Positions 34,106 through 43,818 of a stretch of DNA of 64,000 bases are shown here, piece by piece. Both the position numbers and the translations under genes were made by a program. Location: positions 3,162,001 through 3,226,000 of the forward strand of contig NZ_CP011502.1 of assembly GCF_001509405.1 (NCBI RefSeq). The letters are read 5' to 3'. The notes beneath the pieces were generated by a model, which saw only the letters and a list, made by a program, of their open reading frames with translations, had not been told where the DNA came from and searched no databases. The DNA is from Aeromicrobium erythreum. GTDB lineage: Bacteria; Actinomycetota; Actinomycetes; Propionibacteriales; Nocardioidaceae. Positions within the stretch are counted from its first letter, which is position 1. Each line of letters begins with the position of its first letter.

Positions 34106-35820
34106 GAGGCGTCCTTCCTGGTCCGTCGACGCCGCACGGCGTCGCGTCGCACCGTGCGCAGGCGGTGCATCACGTCGTTGCCGCCCCGGCCGAAGTGGTC
34201 GTGCAGCGCGGTGTACTCGGCGAACAGGGCGTCGTACGCGAGCGCCGACTCCTCGTCCGGGACGAACACACCGCGCTGCACGGACCCCATGGCCTTCGCG
34301 GCGGCGCGTATGTCCGCGTACGCGCCGGCCGCGACGGCGGCATGGAGAGCAGAGCCCAGGGCTGGGCCCTGCTCGGACCCGACGACGGACAGCGGCAGGC
34401 GCGTCACGTCGGCGTAGACCTGCATGAGCAGGTGGTTCTTCGACAGCCCGCCGGCCACCACGAGCTCCTCGACGGGGACGCCGGAGGAGGTGAAGGCCTC
34501 GATGATGGTGCGGGTGCCGAAGGCGGTCGCCTCGATGAGGGCGCGGTACACGTCCTCCGGCCGGGTCGCGAGGGTCTGGCCGACGACGAGACCCGAGAGC
34601 TCGTGGTCGACCAGGACGGAACGGTTGCCGCTGTGCCAGTCGAGCGCGACGAGCCCGTGCTCGCCGACCTCCTGCTGCGCGGCGAGGGCGGTGAGGTGCT
34701 CGTGCACGCTGCGGCCGGCGGCGGCCGCCTCCGCGTGGATGTACGGCGGCACGCCGTGCTCGACGAACCAGCCGAAGATGTCGCCGACGCCGCTCTGGCC
34801 GGCCTCGTAGCCCCAGCTGCCGGCGACGATGCCGCCGTCGACGACCCCGCACATCCCGGGCACCTCGCGCAGCACGCCGGCGCTCATCACGTGGCACGTG
34901 GAGGTGCCCATGATGGCCACCATCTGGCCGTGGTCCACGGCCTGCGCGGCCGGTGCGCTCACGTGCGCGTCGACGTTGCCGACGGCCACCGCGATGCCCT
35001 CGGGCAGCCCGGTCCAGGCGGCGGCGCGTGCGGACAGCGAGCCTGCGCGGTCGCCGAGCTGGCCGATCGGCTGCTCGACCTTGGTCTCGACGTAGTCGGC
35101 GAACGCGGGGTTGAGCGCTGCGAGGAAGTCGGCTGACGGGTAGGCACCGTCCTGCAGGACGCCCTTGTAGCCCGCCGAGCACGCGTTGCGCACGTACGTG
35201 CCGCACAGCTCCCAGACGATCCAGTCGGCCGCCTCGACCCACCGCTCGGTGCGGGCGTAGACGTCGGGGTCCTCCTCGAGCAGCTGCAGCCCCTTGGCCA
35301 GCTCCCACTCCGACGACAGAAGGCCGCCGTAGCGGGCGAGCCACGTCTCCCCCCGCTGTGCGGCGAGCGCGTTGATGCGGTCGGCCTGCGCCTGGGCGGC
35401 GTGGTGCTTCCAGAGCTTGACGTAGGCGTGGGGGCGGTCGGCGTACCCGTCGACCTCGTTCAGCGGCGTGCCGTCGTGGAGCGTGGGCACCATCGTGCAG
35501 GCGGTGAAGTCGGTGGCGATGCCGATGACACGGCTCGGGTCGACCCCGGCGGCCTCGACGGCGGCAGGGACGGCGACCTGGAGCACCTCGCGGTAGTCCT
35601 GCGGCACCTGCAGCGCCCAGTCGGGCTCGAGCGCCACCTCCGCACCGCCGGTGAGGTCCGATGGCAGGCACCGCTCGAGGACCGCGTGCCGGTAGGGGTG
35701 CACGGCCGACCCCAGCTCGGCACCGTCGGACACGCGCACCACGAGGGCGCGACCGGACAGGGTGCCGTAGTCGACGCCGACGACGTAGGCGTCCTCGTGG
35801 TCGTGCTCGTGCTCGGTCAT
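34102..35820 (-). CDS. araB: L-ribulokinase
   Basis: Phosphorylates L-ribulose with ATP. A 572-residue FGGY-family carbohydrate kinase with N-terminal [16 protein letters not shown] (ATP phosphate loop), [26 protein letters not shown] and the C-terminal [23 protein letters not shown] region. The N terminus is rich in His/Asp/Glu, which is unusual but short. It overlaps the lacI stop at its start and araD at its end, giving strict translational coupling. Confidence 0.96.
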   Translation of the reverse strand: MTEHEHDHEDAYVVGVDYGTLSGRALVVRVSDGAELGSAVHPYRHAVLERCLPSDLTGGAEVALEPDWALQVPQDYREVLQVAVPAAVEAAGVDPSRVIGIATDFTACTMVPTLHDGTPLNEVDGYADRPHAYVKLWKHHAAQAQADRINALAAQRGETWLARYGGLLSSEWELAKGLQLLEEDPDVYARTERWVEAADWIVWELCGTYVRNACSAGYKGVLQDGAYPSADFLAALNPAFADYVETKVEQPIGQLGDRAGSLSARAAAWTGLPEGIAVAVGNVDAHVSAPAAQAVDHGQMVAIMGTSTCHVMSAGVLREVPGMCGVVDGGIVAGSWGYEAGQSGVGDIFGWFVEHGVPPYIHAEAAAAGRSVHEHLTALAAQQEVGEHGLVALDWHSGNRSVLVDHELSGLVVGQTLATRPEDVYRALIEATAFGTRTIIEAFTSSGVPVEELVVAGGLSKNHLLMQVYADVTRLPLSVVGSEQGPALGSALHAAVAAGAYADIRAAAKAMGSVQRGVFVPDEESALAYDALFAEYTALHDHFGRGGNDVMHRLRTVRRDAVRRRRTRKDAS

Positions 35821-36863
35821 CGCGCTCCTCCGGAGGGCCGGTCGCGCGGGGCGCGCGGGGTGGTGCTGGCGCGGACCACGAGGGTCGGCTCCACCAGTCG
35901 GTCGACGTCCTCGGTCCCGCCGACGATGGCCGCGTGGAGCACGGCGATCGCCCGGCGGCCGACCTCGGGGAAGTCCTGGTGCACGGTCGTGAGCGGCGGG
36001 ATCAGGTAGCCCGCCTCCGGCGAGTCGTCGAAGCCGACGACGCTGACGTCGTCCGGCACCGACAGACCCGACTCCTGGAGCGCGCGGAGCACCCCGATCG
36101 CCATCTGGTCGTTGGCGACGAACACGGCGTCGACGTCGCGCAGCACGGCGAGCTCGAGACCGAGCGCGTAACCCCGCTCGGCCGTCCAGTCGCCCTCGAG
36201 CAGCGGCCCGGGCTGCAGCCCCGCCGTCGCGACGGTGTCGCTCCAGCCCTGGGCGCGCGCCTCGGCCTCGGTCCAGCCGTGCGGTCCGCTCACGTGGGCG
36301 ATCCGGCGACGGCCGAGGTCGACGAGGTGCTGGGTGGCGATGACGGCGCCCCGGTGCTGATCGACGCCGACGGCGAACGTCGCGCGCGACAGGTCGCCCT
36401 CGACGACCACGAGCGGCACGCCCGGGTCGGACCGTCGCACGAGGTCGAGGGCCTCGTGCTGCGCAGCGATCATGACGATGCCCTCGACGGACTGGCGGCG
36501 CAGGTGGTCCACGGCGGCGGCGAGGCCGTCGGCGGTGATCGTCTTCAGCCCTACCGAACCGGCGAAGTAGCCGGCCTCGCGGGCTGCCTCCTCGACCGTG
36601 CGGTGGATGCTGTTCGGCCCGTACAGACCGGTCTCGGTGCTGATGATGCCGATGATCGACGAGCGGCGGGTGACGAGCGTGCGGGCGGCCGTGTTGGGCC
36701 GGTAGTCGAGCTCCTCGATCGCGGCGAGCACCCGCTGCCGGGTGGCCTCGCCGACGTGCGGGAGCCCGTTGACGACGCGCGAGACGGTCTGGTGAGAGAC
36801 CCCGGCGAGCGCGGCCACGTCGGCCATCACGGGGGTGCGGGACTGGTCGGGCCTGACGGTCAT
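35817..36863 (-). CDS. LacI-family transcriptional regulator of the arabinose operon
   Basis: A 348-residue repressor with an N-terminal helix-turn-helix (VMADVAALAGVSHQTVSRVVNGLPHV), a hinge helix PNTAARTLVT, and a periplasmic-binding-protein-like sugar domain ending FDDSPEAGYLIPPLTTVHQD. It is encoded inside the operon between the permease genes and araB, with ATGA overlaps at both ends, so it is probably autoregulated. Two LacI-type operators 4.9 kb upstream, in front of the binding-protein gene, are its likely sites. The inducer is inferred to be arabinose or a derivative. Confidence 0.92.
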   Translation of the reverse strand: MTVRPDQSRTPVMADVAALAGVSHQTVSRVVNGLPHVGEATRQRVLAAIEELDYRPNTAARTLVTRRSSIIGIISTETGLYGPNSIHRTVEEAAREAGYFAGSVGLKTITADGLAAAVDHLRRQSVEGIVMIAAQHEALDLVRRSDPGVPLVVVEGDLSRATFAVGVDQHRGAVIATQHLVDLGRRRIAHVSGPHGWTEAEARAQGWSDTVATAGLQPGPLLEGDWTAERGYALGLELAVLRDVDAVFVANDQMAIGVLRALQESGLSVPDDVSVVGFDDSPEAGYLIPPLTTVHQDFPEVGRRAIAVLHAAIVGGTEDVDRLVEPTLVVRASTTPRAPRDRPSGGAR

Positions 36864-37864
36864 GCCTGCCTCCTGGTGAAGAAGCGCTGCATGACGACGA
36901 ACACCAGCAGGAGGACCCCGATCGAGATCTTGGTCCACCACGAGCTCAGCGTGCCGTCGAAGGAGATGAACGTCTGGATGGTCCCCAGCACGAGCACCCC
37001 GAGCAGCGACCCCAGCACCATCCCACGTCCGCCGACGAGCAGCGTCCCGCCGATGACCACCGCGGCGATGGCGTCGAGCTCCATGCCGACCGCGTGCAGG
37101 CTGTACCCCGAGAGCATGTAGAGCGAGAACAGCAGCCCGGCCAGCGCCGAGCAGAAGCCGCTCACGACGTAGACCCCGACCTTGACCCGCGCGACGCGCA
37201 GACCCATGAGCAGCGCCGACGCCTCGCTGCCGCCGACGGCGTAGACCGTGCGCCCGAAGCGGGTCAGGTGCAGCACCCAGGCGGCGACACCCACGACGCC
37301 GAGCGCGAGCAGCGCCGTCCACGTCACGTACACCCCGCCCGGGAGGGTCACGGTGCGGCTCGCGAGGTCGGTGAAGAACGGGTCGCGGATCGGGATCGAC
37401 TCGACGTCGATGAGGTAGCAGAGCCCACGGGCGAGGAACATGCCGGCGAGCGTCGCGATGAAGGGCTGGATGCCGAGGTAGTGGATCACCACCCCGTGGA
37501 ACAGCCCGATGACGACACCGGTCGCGAGCACCGCGGCGATGGCGAGCCCCGGGTTCCAGCCGGCCTGCAGCGTCGACGCGGCCACCATCGTCGACAGCGC
37601 CACCACCGAGCCGACGCTCAGGTCGATGCCCCCGGTGAGGATGACGAACGTCATGCCGACGGCCAGCACGATGAGGAACGCGTTGTCGACGAACAGGTTG
37701 GCGACGACCTGCGGCGACGCGAAGCCCTCGTAGCGGGCCGACCCGAGGCCGAACATGCCGACGAAGACGGCGAGGGTGGCGACGACCGGCAGGTAGCGGT
37801 CGGGGGGCGTGAAGCCCTTGAGCCGGTCGAGCGCCGATCCGGCGGGGACGGTCGCGGTGGTCAT
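36860..37864 (-). CDS. sugar ABC transporter permease (YjfF-like)
   Basis: A 334-residue RbsC-family membrane permease. About nine or ten hydrophobic segments follow a short N-terminal tail; GMTFVILTGGIDLSVGSVVAL is the family signature, and GGSEASALLMGLRVARVKVGVYVVSG is the cytoplasmic coupling region. Closest in pattern to YjfF of the YtfQRT-YjfF galactofuranose importer; in this operon arabinose is the likely substrate. It overlaps both neighbours by ATGA. Confidence 0.9.
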   Translation of the reverse strand: MTTATVPAGSALDRLKGFTPPDRYLPVVATLAVFVGMFGLGSARYEGFASPQVVANLFVDNAFLIVLAVGMTFVILTGGIDLSVGSVVALSTMVAASTLQAGWNPGLAIAAVLATGVVIGLFHGVVIHYLGIQPFIATLAGMFLARGLCYLIDVESIPIRDPFFTDLASRTVTLPGGVYVTWTALLALGVVGVAAWVLHLTRFGRTVYAVGGSEASALLMGLRVARVKVGVYVVSGFCSALAGLLFSLYMLSGYSLHAVGMELDAIAAVVIGGTLLVGGRGMVLGSLLGVLVLGTIQTFISFDGTLSSWWTKISIGVLLLVFVVMQRFFTRRQA

Positions 37865-38898
37865 GCGGGGACACCTGCCTTCGCGCGGGAGGGGGTCGTG
37901 CGGCGGGCCGCGAGCGTGCTGCGGACCTGCGGGGACTGGAGCAGGCAGACCGCGATCACGGCGACGGCCTTGAACAGGTAGTTCGTCTCCGCCGGGATGC
38001 CGATGCTGGGGATGGTCGTCGCGAGGGTCTGGATGAACAGCGCCCCGACGAACGTGCCGGCCAGCGAGAACCGGCCACCGGCGAGCGAGGTGCCGCCGAT
38101 GACGACCGCGAGGATCGCGTCGAGCTCGATCCAGAGGCCGGCGTTGTTGGCGTCGGCCGCGCTCGTGTTGGAGGCGATCATCAGGCCGGCGACCCCGGCG
38201 CAGAACGCGGCGAACACGTAGACGGTCCAGATGATCGTGCGGCTGCGGACCCCGGCGAGGCGGCTGGCCTCGGGGTTGATGCCGACGGCCTCGATGAGCA
38301 TCCCGAGCGCGGTGCGCCGGGTCAGCAGCGCCGTGGCTCCGAAGACGACCAGGGCGACCAGGACGGCCACGGGCACGGCCAGGAAGAACCCGGCGCCGAT
38401 CAGCTTGAACGTCGGGTTCGTGACCGTGGTGATCTGCCCGTCGGTGACGAGCATCGCGAGACCACGTCCGGCGGTCATGAGCACCAGCGTCGCGATGATG
38501 GGCTGGATGCCCAGCACGGAGACGAGGAAGCCGTTCCAGAGGCCGAGCAGGACGGCGACGGCGAGCGCCGTCGTCATCGCGACGATGGCCGTGCCGGCGG
38601 CGGACTCCTGGTTCGAGCCCGCGATCTGCACGCAGGCCACGGCCCCGGAGATGGCGGCGATGGCGCCCACCGAGAGGTCGATGCCGCGGGTCGCGATGAC
38701 GAGGGTCATGCCGAGCGCGACGAGCAGCACGGGAGCCCCGTTGCGCAGGATGTCGATGACGCTCCCGTAGAGCCGGCCGTCCTGCAGGCGCACCGACAGG
38801 AAGCCGGGGTTGACGACGACGTTGAGCGCCACGAGGGCGAGCAGGGCCACGACGGGCCACACGAGAGAGCTGCGCAGGAGCGCACGGACGTCAGGCAC
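37861..38898 (-). CDS. sugar ABC transporter permease (YtfT-like)
   Basis: A 345-residue partner permease with the same fold: VALGMTLVIATRGIDLSVGAIAAISG, VLGIQPIIATLVLMTAGRGLAML and GINPEASRLAGVRSRTIIWTVYV coupling region. GTG 38898 is chosen because GGAGGC sits just upstream and the longer reading frame adds a basic low-complexity tail. It overlaps the ATPase gene at its start and the second permease at its end. Confidence 0.9.
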   Translation of the reverse strand: MPDVRALLRSSLVWPVVALLALVALNVVVNPGFLSVRLQDGRLYGSVIDILRNGAPVLLVALGMTLVIATRGIDLSVGAIAAISGAVACVQIAGSNQESAAGTAIVAMTTALAVAVLLGLWNGFLVSVLGIQPIIATLVLMTAGRGLAMLVTDGQITTVTNPTFKLIGAGFFLAVPVAVLVALVVFGATALLTRRTALGMLIEAVGINPEASRLAGVRSRTIIWTVYVFAAFCAGVAGLMIASNTSAADANNAGLWIELDAILAVVIGGTSLAGGRFSLAGTFVGALFIQTLATTIPSIGIPAETNYLFKAVAVIAVCLLQSPQVRSTLAARRTTPSRAKAGVPA

Positions 38899-40519
38899 GG
38901 GGAGCCTCCTCGGCGTCGGGGACGACCTCGAGCGCCACGGCGGACTCGCCGGCACCCGCGATGGTGCGGAGCACGTCGGAGACCTCGAGGCCGTCGTTGA
39001 CCTGCTCGGCCACCTTGCGGCGGTCGCGCATGACGACGACGCGGTCGGCGAGCCGCAGCACCTCCTCGAGCTCCGCGGAGATGAACACGACGGCCATCCC
39101 GTCGGCGGCCAGCTCGGCGACGAGCTGCTGGATCTGTGCCTTTGCGCCCACGTCGATGCCGCGGGTCGGCTCGTCGAGGACCAGGAGCCGCGGCTCGGTG
39201 ATCAGCCAGCGGGCCAGCAGCACCTTCTGCTGGTTGCCGCCGCTGAGGTTGCGCATGAGGGCGTTCGGGTCGGCCGGTCGGATGTCGAGGGCCTCGATGT
39301 AGCGGCGGACGAGCTCGTCCTTGGTGCGCTGCGGCACGGGGCGCAGCCAGCCTCGCGTGGCCTGCAGCGCGAGGATCATGTTGTCGGCGACGGTCAGGTC
39401 GCCGACCACGCCCTCGGCCCGACGGTCCTCGCTGGAGAACGCGACGCCGGCGTCGATGGCCTGGCGCGGGGAGCGCCAGGGACGGGTCCGACCCTGCACC
39501 TGCACCTCGCCGCGGTCCGCGACGTCGGCGCCGACGAGGAGCCGCGCCAGCTCGGTGCGACCCGAGCCGAGCAGCCCGGCCACGCCGACGACCTCCCCCT
39601 CGTGCAGGGCGAGGTCGGTGGCCTCGAGCTCGCCCGAGCGGCCCAGGCCGACGACCTTGAGCACGGGCTCGGCGGCGGGAGCGGCCGGGTCGGCGGGCTG
39701 GCGGTCGAGCCGCTCGAGCACCTCCAGCTCGCGGCCGATCATCTCCTGCACGAGCTCGAGCTGCGTGATCTCCGCCGTCCGGTGCTCGGCGACGAACCGA
39801 CCGTTGCGCAGCACCGTCATCCGGTCGGAGAGCTCGAAGACCTGGTCGAGGAAGTGCGAGACGAAGAGCACCGCGACGCCCTGGTCGCGCAGGGAGCGCA
39901 CGACGTCGAAGAGCACGCGGACCTCGTCGGCGTCCAGGCTCGACGTCGGCTCGTCGAGCACGAGCACCTTGGCGTCGACGTCGACGGCCCGCGCGATGGC
40001 GACGAGCTGCTGCACGGCGATCGGGTGGCTGCCGAGGGTCGAGGTCGGGTCGACGTCGAGACCGAGGCGCGCGAGCACCTCCGCGGCCCGGCGGTTCATG
40101 GCGCGGGTGTGGATGCGGCCGAAGCGTCGCGGCTCGCGTCCGAGGAGCATGTTCTCCGCGACCGTGAGGTTGGTGCAGAGGTTGACCTCCTGGTAGACCG
40201 TGCTGATCCCGGCGGCCTGGCTCTCGGCCGGGCCGGAGAACCGGTGCTCCTGGCCGTCGACCCTGAGGGACCCGGCGTCGATGGCGTAGACGCCGGTCAG
40301 CGCCTTGATCAGCGTCGACTTGCCGGCACCGTTCTCGCCCATGAGCGCGTGCACCTCCCCCGGCAGGAGTCGCAGGCTCACGCCGTCGAGCGCCTTGACG
40401 CCGGGGAAGCCGATCTCGATGCCGGTCAGCTCGACCACGGGCTCCACCGCGCTGTCGGCGCGCGGAGCGGGTCGGGCAGCGGGGGTCTCGGCCCTCGCGG
40501 CGGCGGTTCCTGCGCTCAT
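38891..40519 (-). CDS. sugar ABC transporter ATP-binding protein (two-NBD, YtfR/AraG-like)
   Basis: A 542-residue tandem ATPase. The first domain has Walker A GENGAGKSTLIKAL, Q-loop VYQEVNLCTNLTV and Walker B VLVLDEPTSSLD; its ABC signature is degenerate (LGSHPIAVQQLVAIAR). The second domain has a Lys-less Walker A (GLLGSGRTEL) and a perfect signature LSGGNQQKVLLARW with LLVLDEPTRGID. This asymmetry is usual for sugar importers of this class. ATG 40519 is preceded by a GAGGAGC site. It is the second gene of the operon. Confidence 0.93.
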   Translation of the reverse strand: MSAGTAAARAETPAARPAPRADSAVEPVVELTGIEIGFPGVKALDGVSLRLLPGEVHALMGENGAGKSTLIKALTGVYAIDAGSLRVDGQEHRFSGPAESQAAGISTVYQEVNLCTNLTVAENMLLGREPRRFGRIHTRAMNRRAAEVLARLGLDVDPTSTLGSHPIAVQQLVAIARAVDVDAKVLVLDEPTSSLDADEVRVLFDVVRSLRDQGVAVLFVSHFLDQVFELSDRMTVLRNGRFVAEHRTAEITQLELVQEMIGRELEVLERLDRQPADPAAPAAEPVLKVVGLGRSGELEATDLALHEGEVVGVAGLLGSGRTELARLLVGADVADRGEVQVQGRTRPWRSPRQAIDAGVAFSSEDRRAEGVVGDLTVADNMILALQATRGWLRPVPQRTKDELVRRYIEALDIRPADPNALMRNLSGGNQQKVLLARWLITEPRLLVLDEPTRGIDVGAKAQIQQLVAELAADGMAVVFISAELEEVLRLADRVVVMRDRRKVAEQVNDGLEVSDVLRTIAGAGESAVALEVVPDAEEAPRA

Positions 40520-40607
40520 GACGTGCTCCTCACGGTCGAGCGGACGGGACGGTCGGGGTGGGACGGGGCGAGGTCGTGGCAGCGACCCCGCCCCGTCACG
40601 GGCAGGC

Positions 40608-41600
40608 TCAGTACTGGCGGTCGGCCAGCACCTGCTTCGCCTGGTCCTGCGTGAACGTCGTCTCCTCGGTGACGACCCGCTTCGGCACGTCCTCACCGGC
40701 GACGACCTTCTTCGCCAGCTCCATGAGCTGGGGTCCGAGCAGCGGGTTGCACTCGACGATGAAGTTGATCTTGCCCTCGCTCAGCGCCGTCATCCCGTCC
40801 TTCACGGCGTCGACCGTGATGATCTTGATGTCCGTGCCGGGCTTCTTGCCGGCGGCCTCGATCGCCTCGATCGCGCCGAGACCCATGTCGTCGTTGTGCG
40901 CGTAGACGACGTCGATGTCGTCGTGGGACTGCAGGAACGCCTCCATGACCTTCTTGCCGCCGTCGCGCGTGAAGTCGCCCGTCTGGGAGGCGATGATCTT
41001 GATCGCGTCGTCGGACGACGTGACGTCCTCGAAGCCCTTCTTGCGGTCGATGGCCGGCGCGGCACCCGTGGTGCCCTGCAGCTCGACGACGTTCACGTCG
41101 CCGTTCTTGTCGACGTCGGCGTCCTGGGCGTTGTCGACGAGCCACTGGCCGGCCTTCTCGCCCTCCTCGACGAAGTCGGAGCCGAGGAAGGTGACGTAGA
41201 GCGAGTCGTCGTCGGAGTCGACGGCGCGGTCGGTCAGGATGACCGGGATCTTGGCCCGCTTGGCCTCCTGCAGCACCGCGTCCCAGCCGGTCTCGACGAC
41301 CGGGCTGAAGGCGATGACGTCGACCTTCTGCTGGATGTAGGAGCGGATCGCCTTGATCTGGTTCTCCTGCTTCTGCTGGGCGTCGGAGAACTTGAGGTCG
41401 ACGCCGTCCTTCTTCGCCGTCTCGCGGATCGACGTCGTGTTGGCGGAGCGCCAGCCGCTCTCGGCACCGACCTGGGCGAAGCCCATGGTCAGTCCGTCGC
41501 CGCCGGATCCGCCGTTGCCGCCGTCCGAGCTGCTGCCGCACGCCGTCATGCCACCGAGCAGGGCCAGGCCTGCTGCGACCGTGATGACCTTCTTGAACAC
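40608..41600 (-). CDS. sugar ABC transporter substrate-binding lipoprotein (YtfQ-like)
   Basis: A 330-residue periplasmic-binding-protein-type lipoprotein. The signal peptide VFKKVITVAAGLALLGGMTAC ends in lipobox GMTAC with Cys about 21, followed by a Ser/Gly linker. The mature domain has GFAQVGAESGWRSANTTS and VDVIAFSPVVETGWD, matching the YtfQ group of pentose/galactofuranose binding proteins. GTG 41600 is preceded by GGAGGAAA. It is the first gene of the arabinose operon, with operators immediately upstream. Confidence 0.92.
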   Translation of the reverse strand: MFKKVITVAAGLALLGGMTACGSSSDGGNGGSGGDGLTMGFAQVGAESGWRSANTTSIRETAKKDGVDLKFSDAQQKQENQIKAIRSYIQQKVDVIAFSPVVETGWDAVLQEAKRAKIPVILTDRAVDSDDDSLYVTFLGSDFVEEGEKAGQWLVDNAQDADVDKNGDVNVVELQGTTGAAPAIDRKKGFEDVTSSDDAIKIIASQTGDFTRDGGKKVMEAFLQSHDDIDVVYAHNDDMGLGAIEAIEAAGKKPGTDIKIITVDAVKDGMTALSEGKINFIVECNPLLGPQLMELAKKVVAGEDVPKRVVTEETTFTQDQAKQVLADRQY

Positions 41601-41714
41601 TGCTTTCCTCCATCTGGTTCGGCGCCGGGACGGCACCTGCGGGGGGCTCGTGTGGCGGGCGGACAACCGGACACACTGGCGACGCTGGCACGTGACCTGC
41701 ATCACTGATGCCTG

Positions 41715-41732
41715 ATTGTTAACGCTCACAAC
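41715..41732. promoter_or_regulatory. LacI-type operator 1
   Basis: ATTGTTAACGCTCACAAC, an 18 bp pseudo-palindrome with centre ACGC. It differs from operator 2 at two positions (T for G at 7 and the last base). It lies about 115 bp upstream of the binding-protein gene. Confidence 0.8.
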
Positions 41733-41760
41733 ACACCGCGTCAAGCAGTTCGACGAAGAA

Positions 41761-41778
41761 ATTGTGAACGCTCACAAT
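41761..41778. promoter_or_regulatory. LacI-type operator 2
   Basis: ATTGTGAACGCTCACAAT, with perfect 7 bp arms ATTGTGA/TCACAAT. It is centred 46 bp from operator 1 and 26 bp before the GTG of the divergent alditol oxidase gene, so it should affect both directions. It very probably binds the LacI-family protein encoded in the operon. Confidence 0.85.
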
Positions 41779-41804
41779 GGCCGCCCCCCATGGGAGGATG
41801 CGGT

Positions 41805-43046
41805 GTGACCACCACCCCGCGCCGGAGCAGCTGGTCCGGCACCGTCCCGTACCACTTCGCCGCCGAGCACCGTCCCGCCGACCTCGACGCGCTGCGCCGC
41901 CTGGTCACGACCACCCCGCGCCTGCGCCCGGTGGGCACCGGCCACACCTTCAACGACGTCGCCGACGGGGCCGAGGCCGTCGCACTGACGGCCTTCGACA
42001 CCGTCGACGTGCTGGACGACGGAGCCGCCGTGCGGGTCGGCGCCGGCCTGACCCACGCACGGCTGGCCGAGGAGCTCGCGCCGCACGGGCTGGCCCTGGC
42101 CAACCTGGCCTCGCTGCCGCACCTGAACGTCGCCGGCGCGGTCGCGACCGCGACGCACGGGTCGGGCACGCGGACCGGCAACCTCGCCACGCAGGTTCGG
42201 GCGGTCGAGCTGGTGCTCACATCTGGCGACGTCGCGACCGTCCGCCGCGGCGACCCGGACTTCGACGGCGTGGTCGTCAACCTCGGCCTCCTCGGCGTGG
42301 TCACGGCGCTCGAGCTCGACGCCGTGCCCGCTGTCGACCACCGCCAGGTGGTGCTCCCCGACGCCGACGTCGCGAGCCTGCCCGACCGGCTCGCCGACCT
42401 GCACCGCCTCGGCCGCAGCGTCAGCGTCTTCACCCGCTGGGACGACGCGCCCAGCCACGTGTGGGTGAAGTGGCGCGACGGCGACCCCGACCCCGCCCCG
42501 GGGTGGGAGACGCTCGGGCTGGCGCCGGCCACGGAGGAGCTGCACCCGATCCCCGGCCTCGACCCGGTGCACTGCACGGCCCAGCAGGGCGTGCCCGGGC
42601 CGTGGGTGGAACGGCTGCCGCACTTCCGGCCGGGGTTCCTGCCGAGCGCGGGCGACGAGGTGCAGTCGGAGTACCACCTGGCGGCCGAGCACGGACCCGC
42701 AGCCGCGCGCGCCCTGCAGGAGGTCGGGCACTTGCTCGACTCCGCCCTGCTGACGTCGGAGATCCGCGCCATCGCGGCGGACGAGCTGTGGCTGAGCCCG
42801 CAGTCGGGGCAGGACACCTGCTCCTTCCACTTCACCTGGACGGCCGACCTCACGCTCTCCTCGGCCGCGGCCCTCGTGGTCGAGCACGCGCTCGCGCCGT
42901 TCGCGCCGCGCCCGCACTGGGGCAAGCACTTCGCGCTCGACGTGCGCGGCCTCTACCCGCGCCTGCCCGACTTCGAGGCGCTGCGCCGACGCCTCGACCC
43001 CGACGGCGTGCTCGCCGGCCCCTGGTACGACCGCGTCCTCGCCTAG
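41805..43046 (+). CDS. FAD-dependent alditol/sugar-lactone oxidase
   Basis: A 413-residue vanillyl-alcohol-oxidase-fold flavoprotein close to alditol oxidase and xylitol oxidase of actinobacteria. His about 47 in [13 protein letters not shown] is the expected covalent FAD-attachment site. [20 protein letters not shown] is the pyrophosphate-binding loop, and [10 protein letters not shown] is the C-terminal signature of the D-arabinono-lactone/alditol oxidase family. It oxidises a polyol or lactone with O2, producing H2O2. GTG 41805 has GGAGG 10 nt upstream. Its promoter region contains the arabinose-type operators, so it is probably part of the same pentose regulon. Confidence 0.9.
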   Translation: MTTTPRRSSWSGTVPYHFAAEHRPADLDALRRLVTTTPRLRPVGTGHTFNDVADGAEAVALTAFDTVDVLDDGAAVRVGAGLTHARLAEELAPHGLALANLASLPHLNVAGAVATATHGSGTRTGNLATQVRAVELVLTSGDVATVRRGDPDFDGVVVNLGLLGVVTALELDAVPAVDHRQVVLPDADVASLPDRLADLHRLGRSVSVFTRWDDAPSHVWVKWRDGDPDPAPGWETLGLAPATEELHPIPGLDPVHCTAQQGVPGPWVERLPHFRPGFLPSAGDEVQSEYHLAAEHGPAAARALQEVGHLLDSALLTSEIRAIAADELWLSPQSGQDTCSFHFTWTADLTLSSAAALVVEHALAPFAPRPHWGKHFALDVRGLYPRLPDFEALRRRLDPDGVLAGPWYDRVLA

Positions 43047-43061
43047 CCCGACAGCTGGAGA

Positions 43062-43134
43062 GTCCCCACGATCCGGAACCTGGTCGTCCTTTCTCGCGCC
43101 CGCAACGGGCGATGGGGTTCCGGATCGTGGGGAC
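43062..43134. repeat. 19 bp perfect inverted repeat between alditol oxidase and upp
   Basis: GTCCCCACGATCCGGAACC (43062-43080) and GGTTCCGGATCGTGGGGAC (43116-43134) are perfectly complementary, with a 35 nt interior that contains a smaller GCCCG-CAA-CGGGC hairpin. It begins 15 bp after the oxidase stop codon and ends 28 bp before the upp start, so it may be a terminator for the first gene or a small repeat element. Confidence 0.85.
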
Positions 43135-43162
43135 GGACGGCGCTGGCACTAGGCTCGACGTC

Positions 43163-43804
43163 ATGCACGTCCACGTCGCCGACCACCCGCTCGTCTCCCA
43201 CAAGCTCACGGTGCTGCGCGACGCGTCCACCGACTCCCCCACGTTCCGTCGGCTCGCGGACGAGCTGGTGACGCTGCTGGCCTACGAGGCCACGCGCGAC
43301 GTCCGCGTCGAGACGGTGCAGGTGATGACGCCGGTCGCCCAGGCGCAGGGCGTCCGGCTCGCCGACCCGCGCCCGCTCGTCGTGCCGATCCTGCGCGCGG
43401 GCCTGGGCATGCTCGAGGGCATGCAGCGACTGCTGCCCACGGCCGAGGTCGGCTTCCTCGGGATGGTGCGCAACGAGGCGACGCTCGAGGCCGACACCTA
43501 CGCCGAGCGGCTGCCCGACGACCTGTCCGGGCGCCAGTGCTACGTGCTCGACCCGATGCTCGCGACCGGCGGCAGCCTCGCCGCCGCCATCCACTTCCTG
43601 GTGAAGCGCGGGGCCGACCACATCACCGCCGTGTGCCTGCTCGCCGCCCCGGAGGGCATCGAGCGGATCGAGCGCGAGATGACGGAGGTCGGCGTGCCCG
43701 TCACCCTCGTCGTCGCCGGTCTCGACGAGCGTCTCGACGAGAACGGCTACATCGTCCCCGGTCTCGGCGACGCCGGCGACCGGCTGTACGGCGTCGCCGA
43801 CTGA
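43163..43804 (+). CDS. upp: uracil phosphoribosyltransferase
   Basis: Converts uracil and PRPP to UMP in pyrimidine salvage. The 213-residue protein begins [20 protein letters not shown] and has [24 protein letters not shown], the PRPP loop [16 protein letters not shown] and the C-terminal [14 protein letters not shown]. It is complete. It is followed 14 bp later by the first of five tandem membrane-protein genes; a 13 bp direct duplication (CGACTGACGTGGC) sits across its stop codon. Confidence 0.96.
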   Translation: MHVHVADHPLVSHKLTVLRDASTDSPTFRRLADELVTLLAYEATRDVRVETVQVMTPVAQAQGVRLADPRPLVVPILRAGLGMLEGMQRLLPTAEVGFLGMVRNEATLEADTYAERLPDDLSGRQCYVLDPMLATGGSLAAAIHFLVKRGADHITAVCLLAAPEGIERIEREMTEVGVPVTLVVAGLDERLDENGYIVPGLGDAGDRLYGVAD

Positions 43805-43818
43805 CGTGGCCGACTGAC

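Noticed and set aside
38891-40519. Second Walker A of the sugar ATPase lacks Lys, considered as inactivation
   Set aside because: A degenerate site in one half is normal for this class of tandem-domain sugar transporters.
43537-43818. Longer 5' extension of tandem member 1 through the upp gene
   Set aside because: It would be antisense-like overlap in another frame of upp; GTG 43819 gives the family N terminus.
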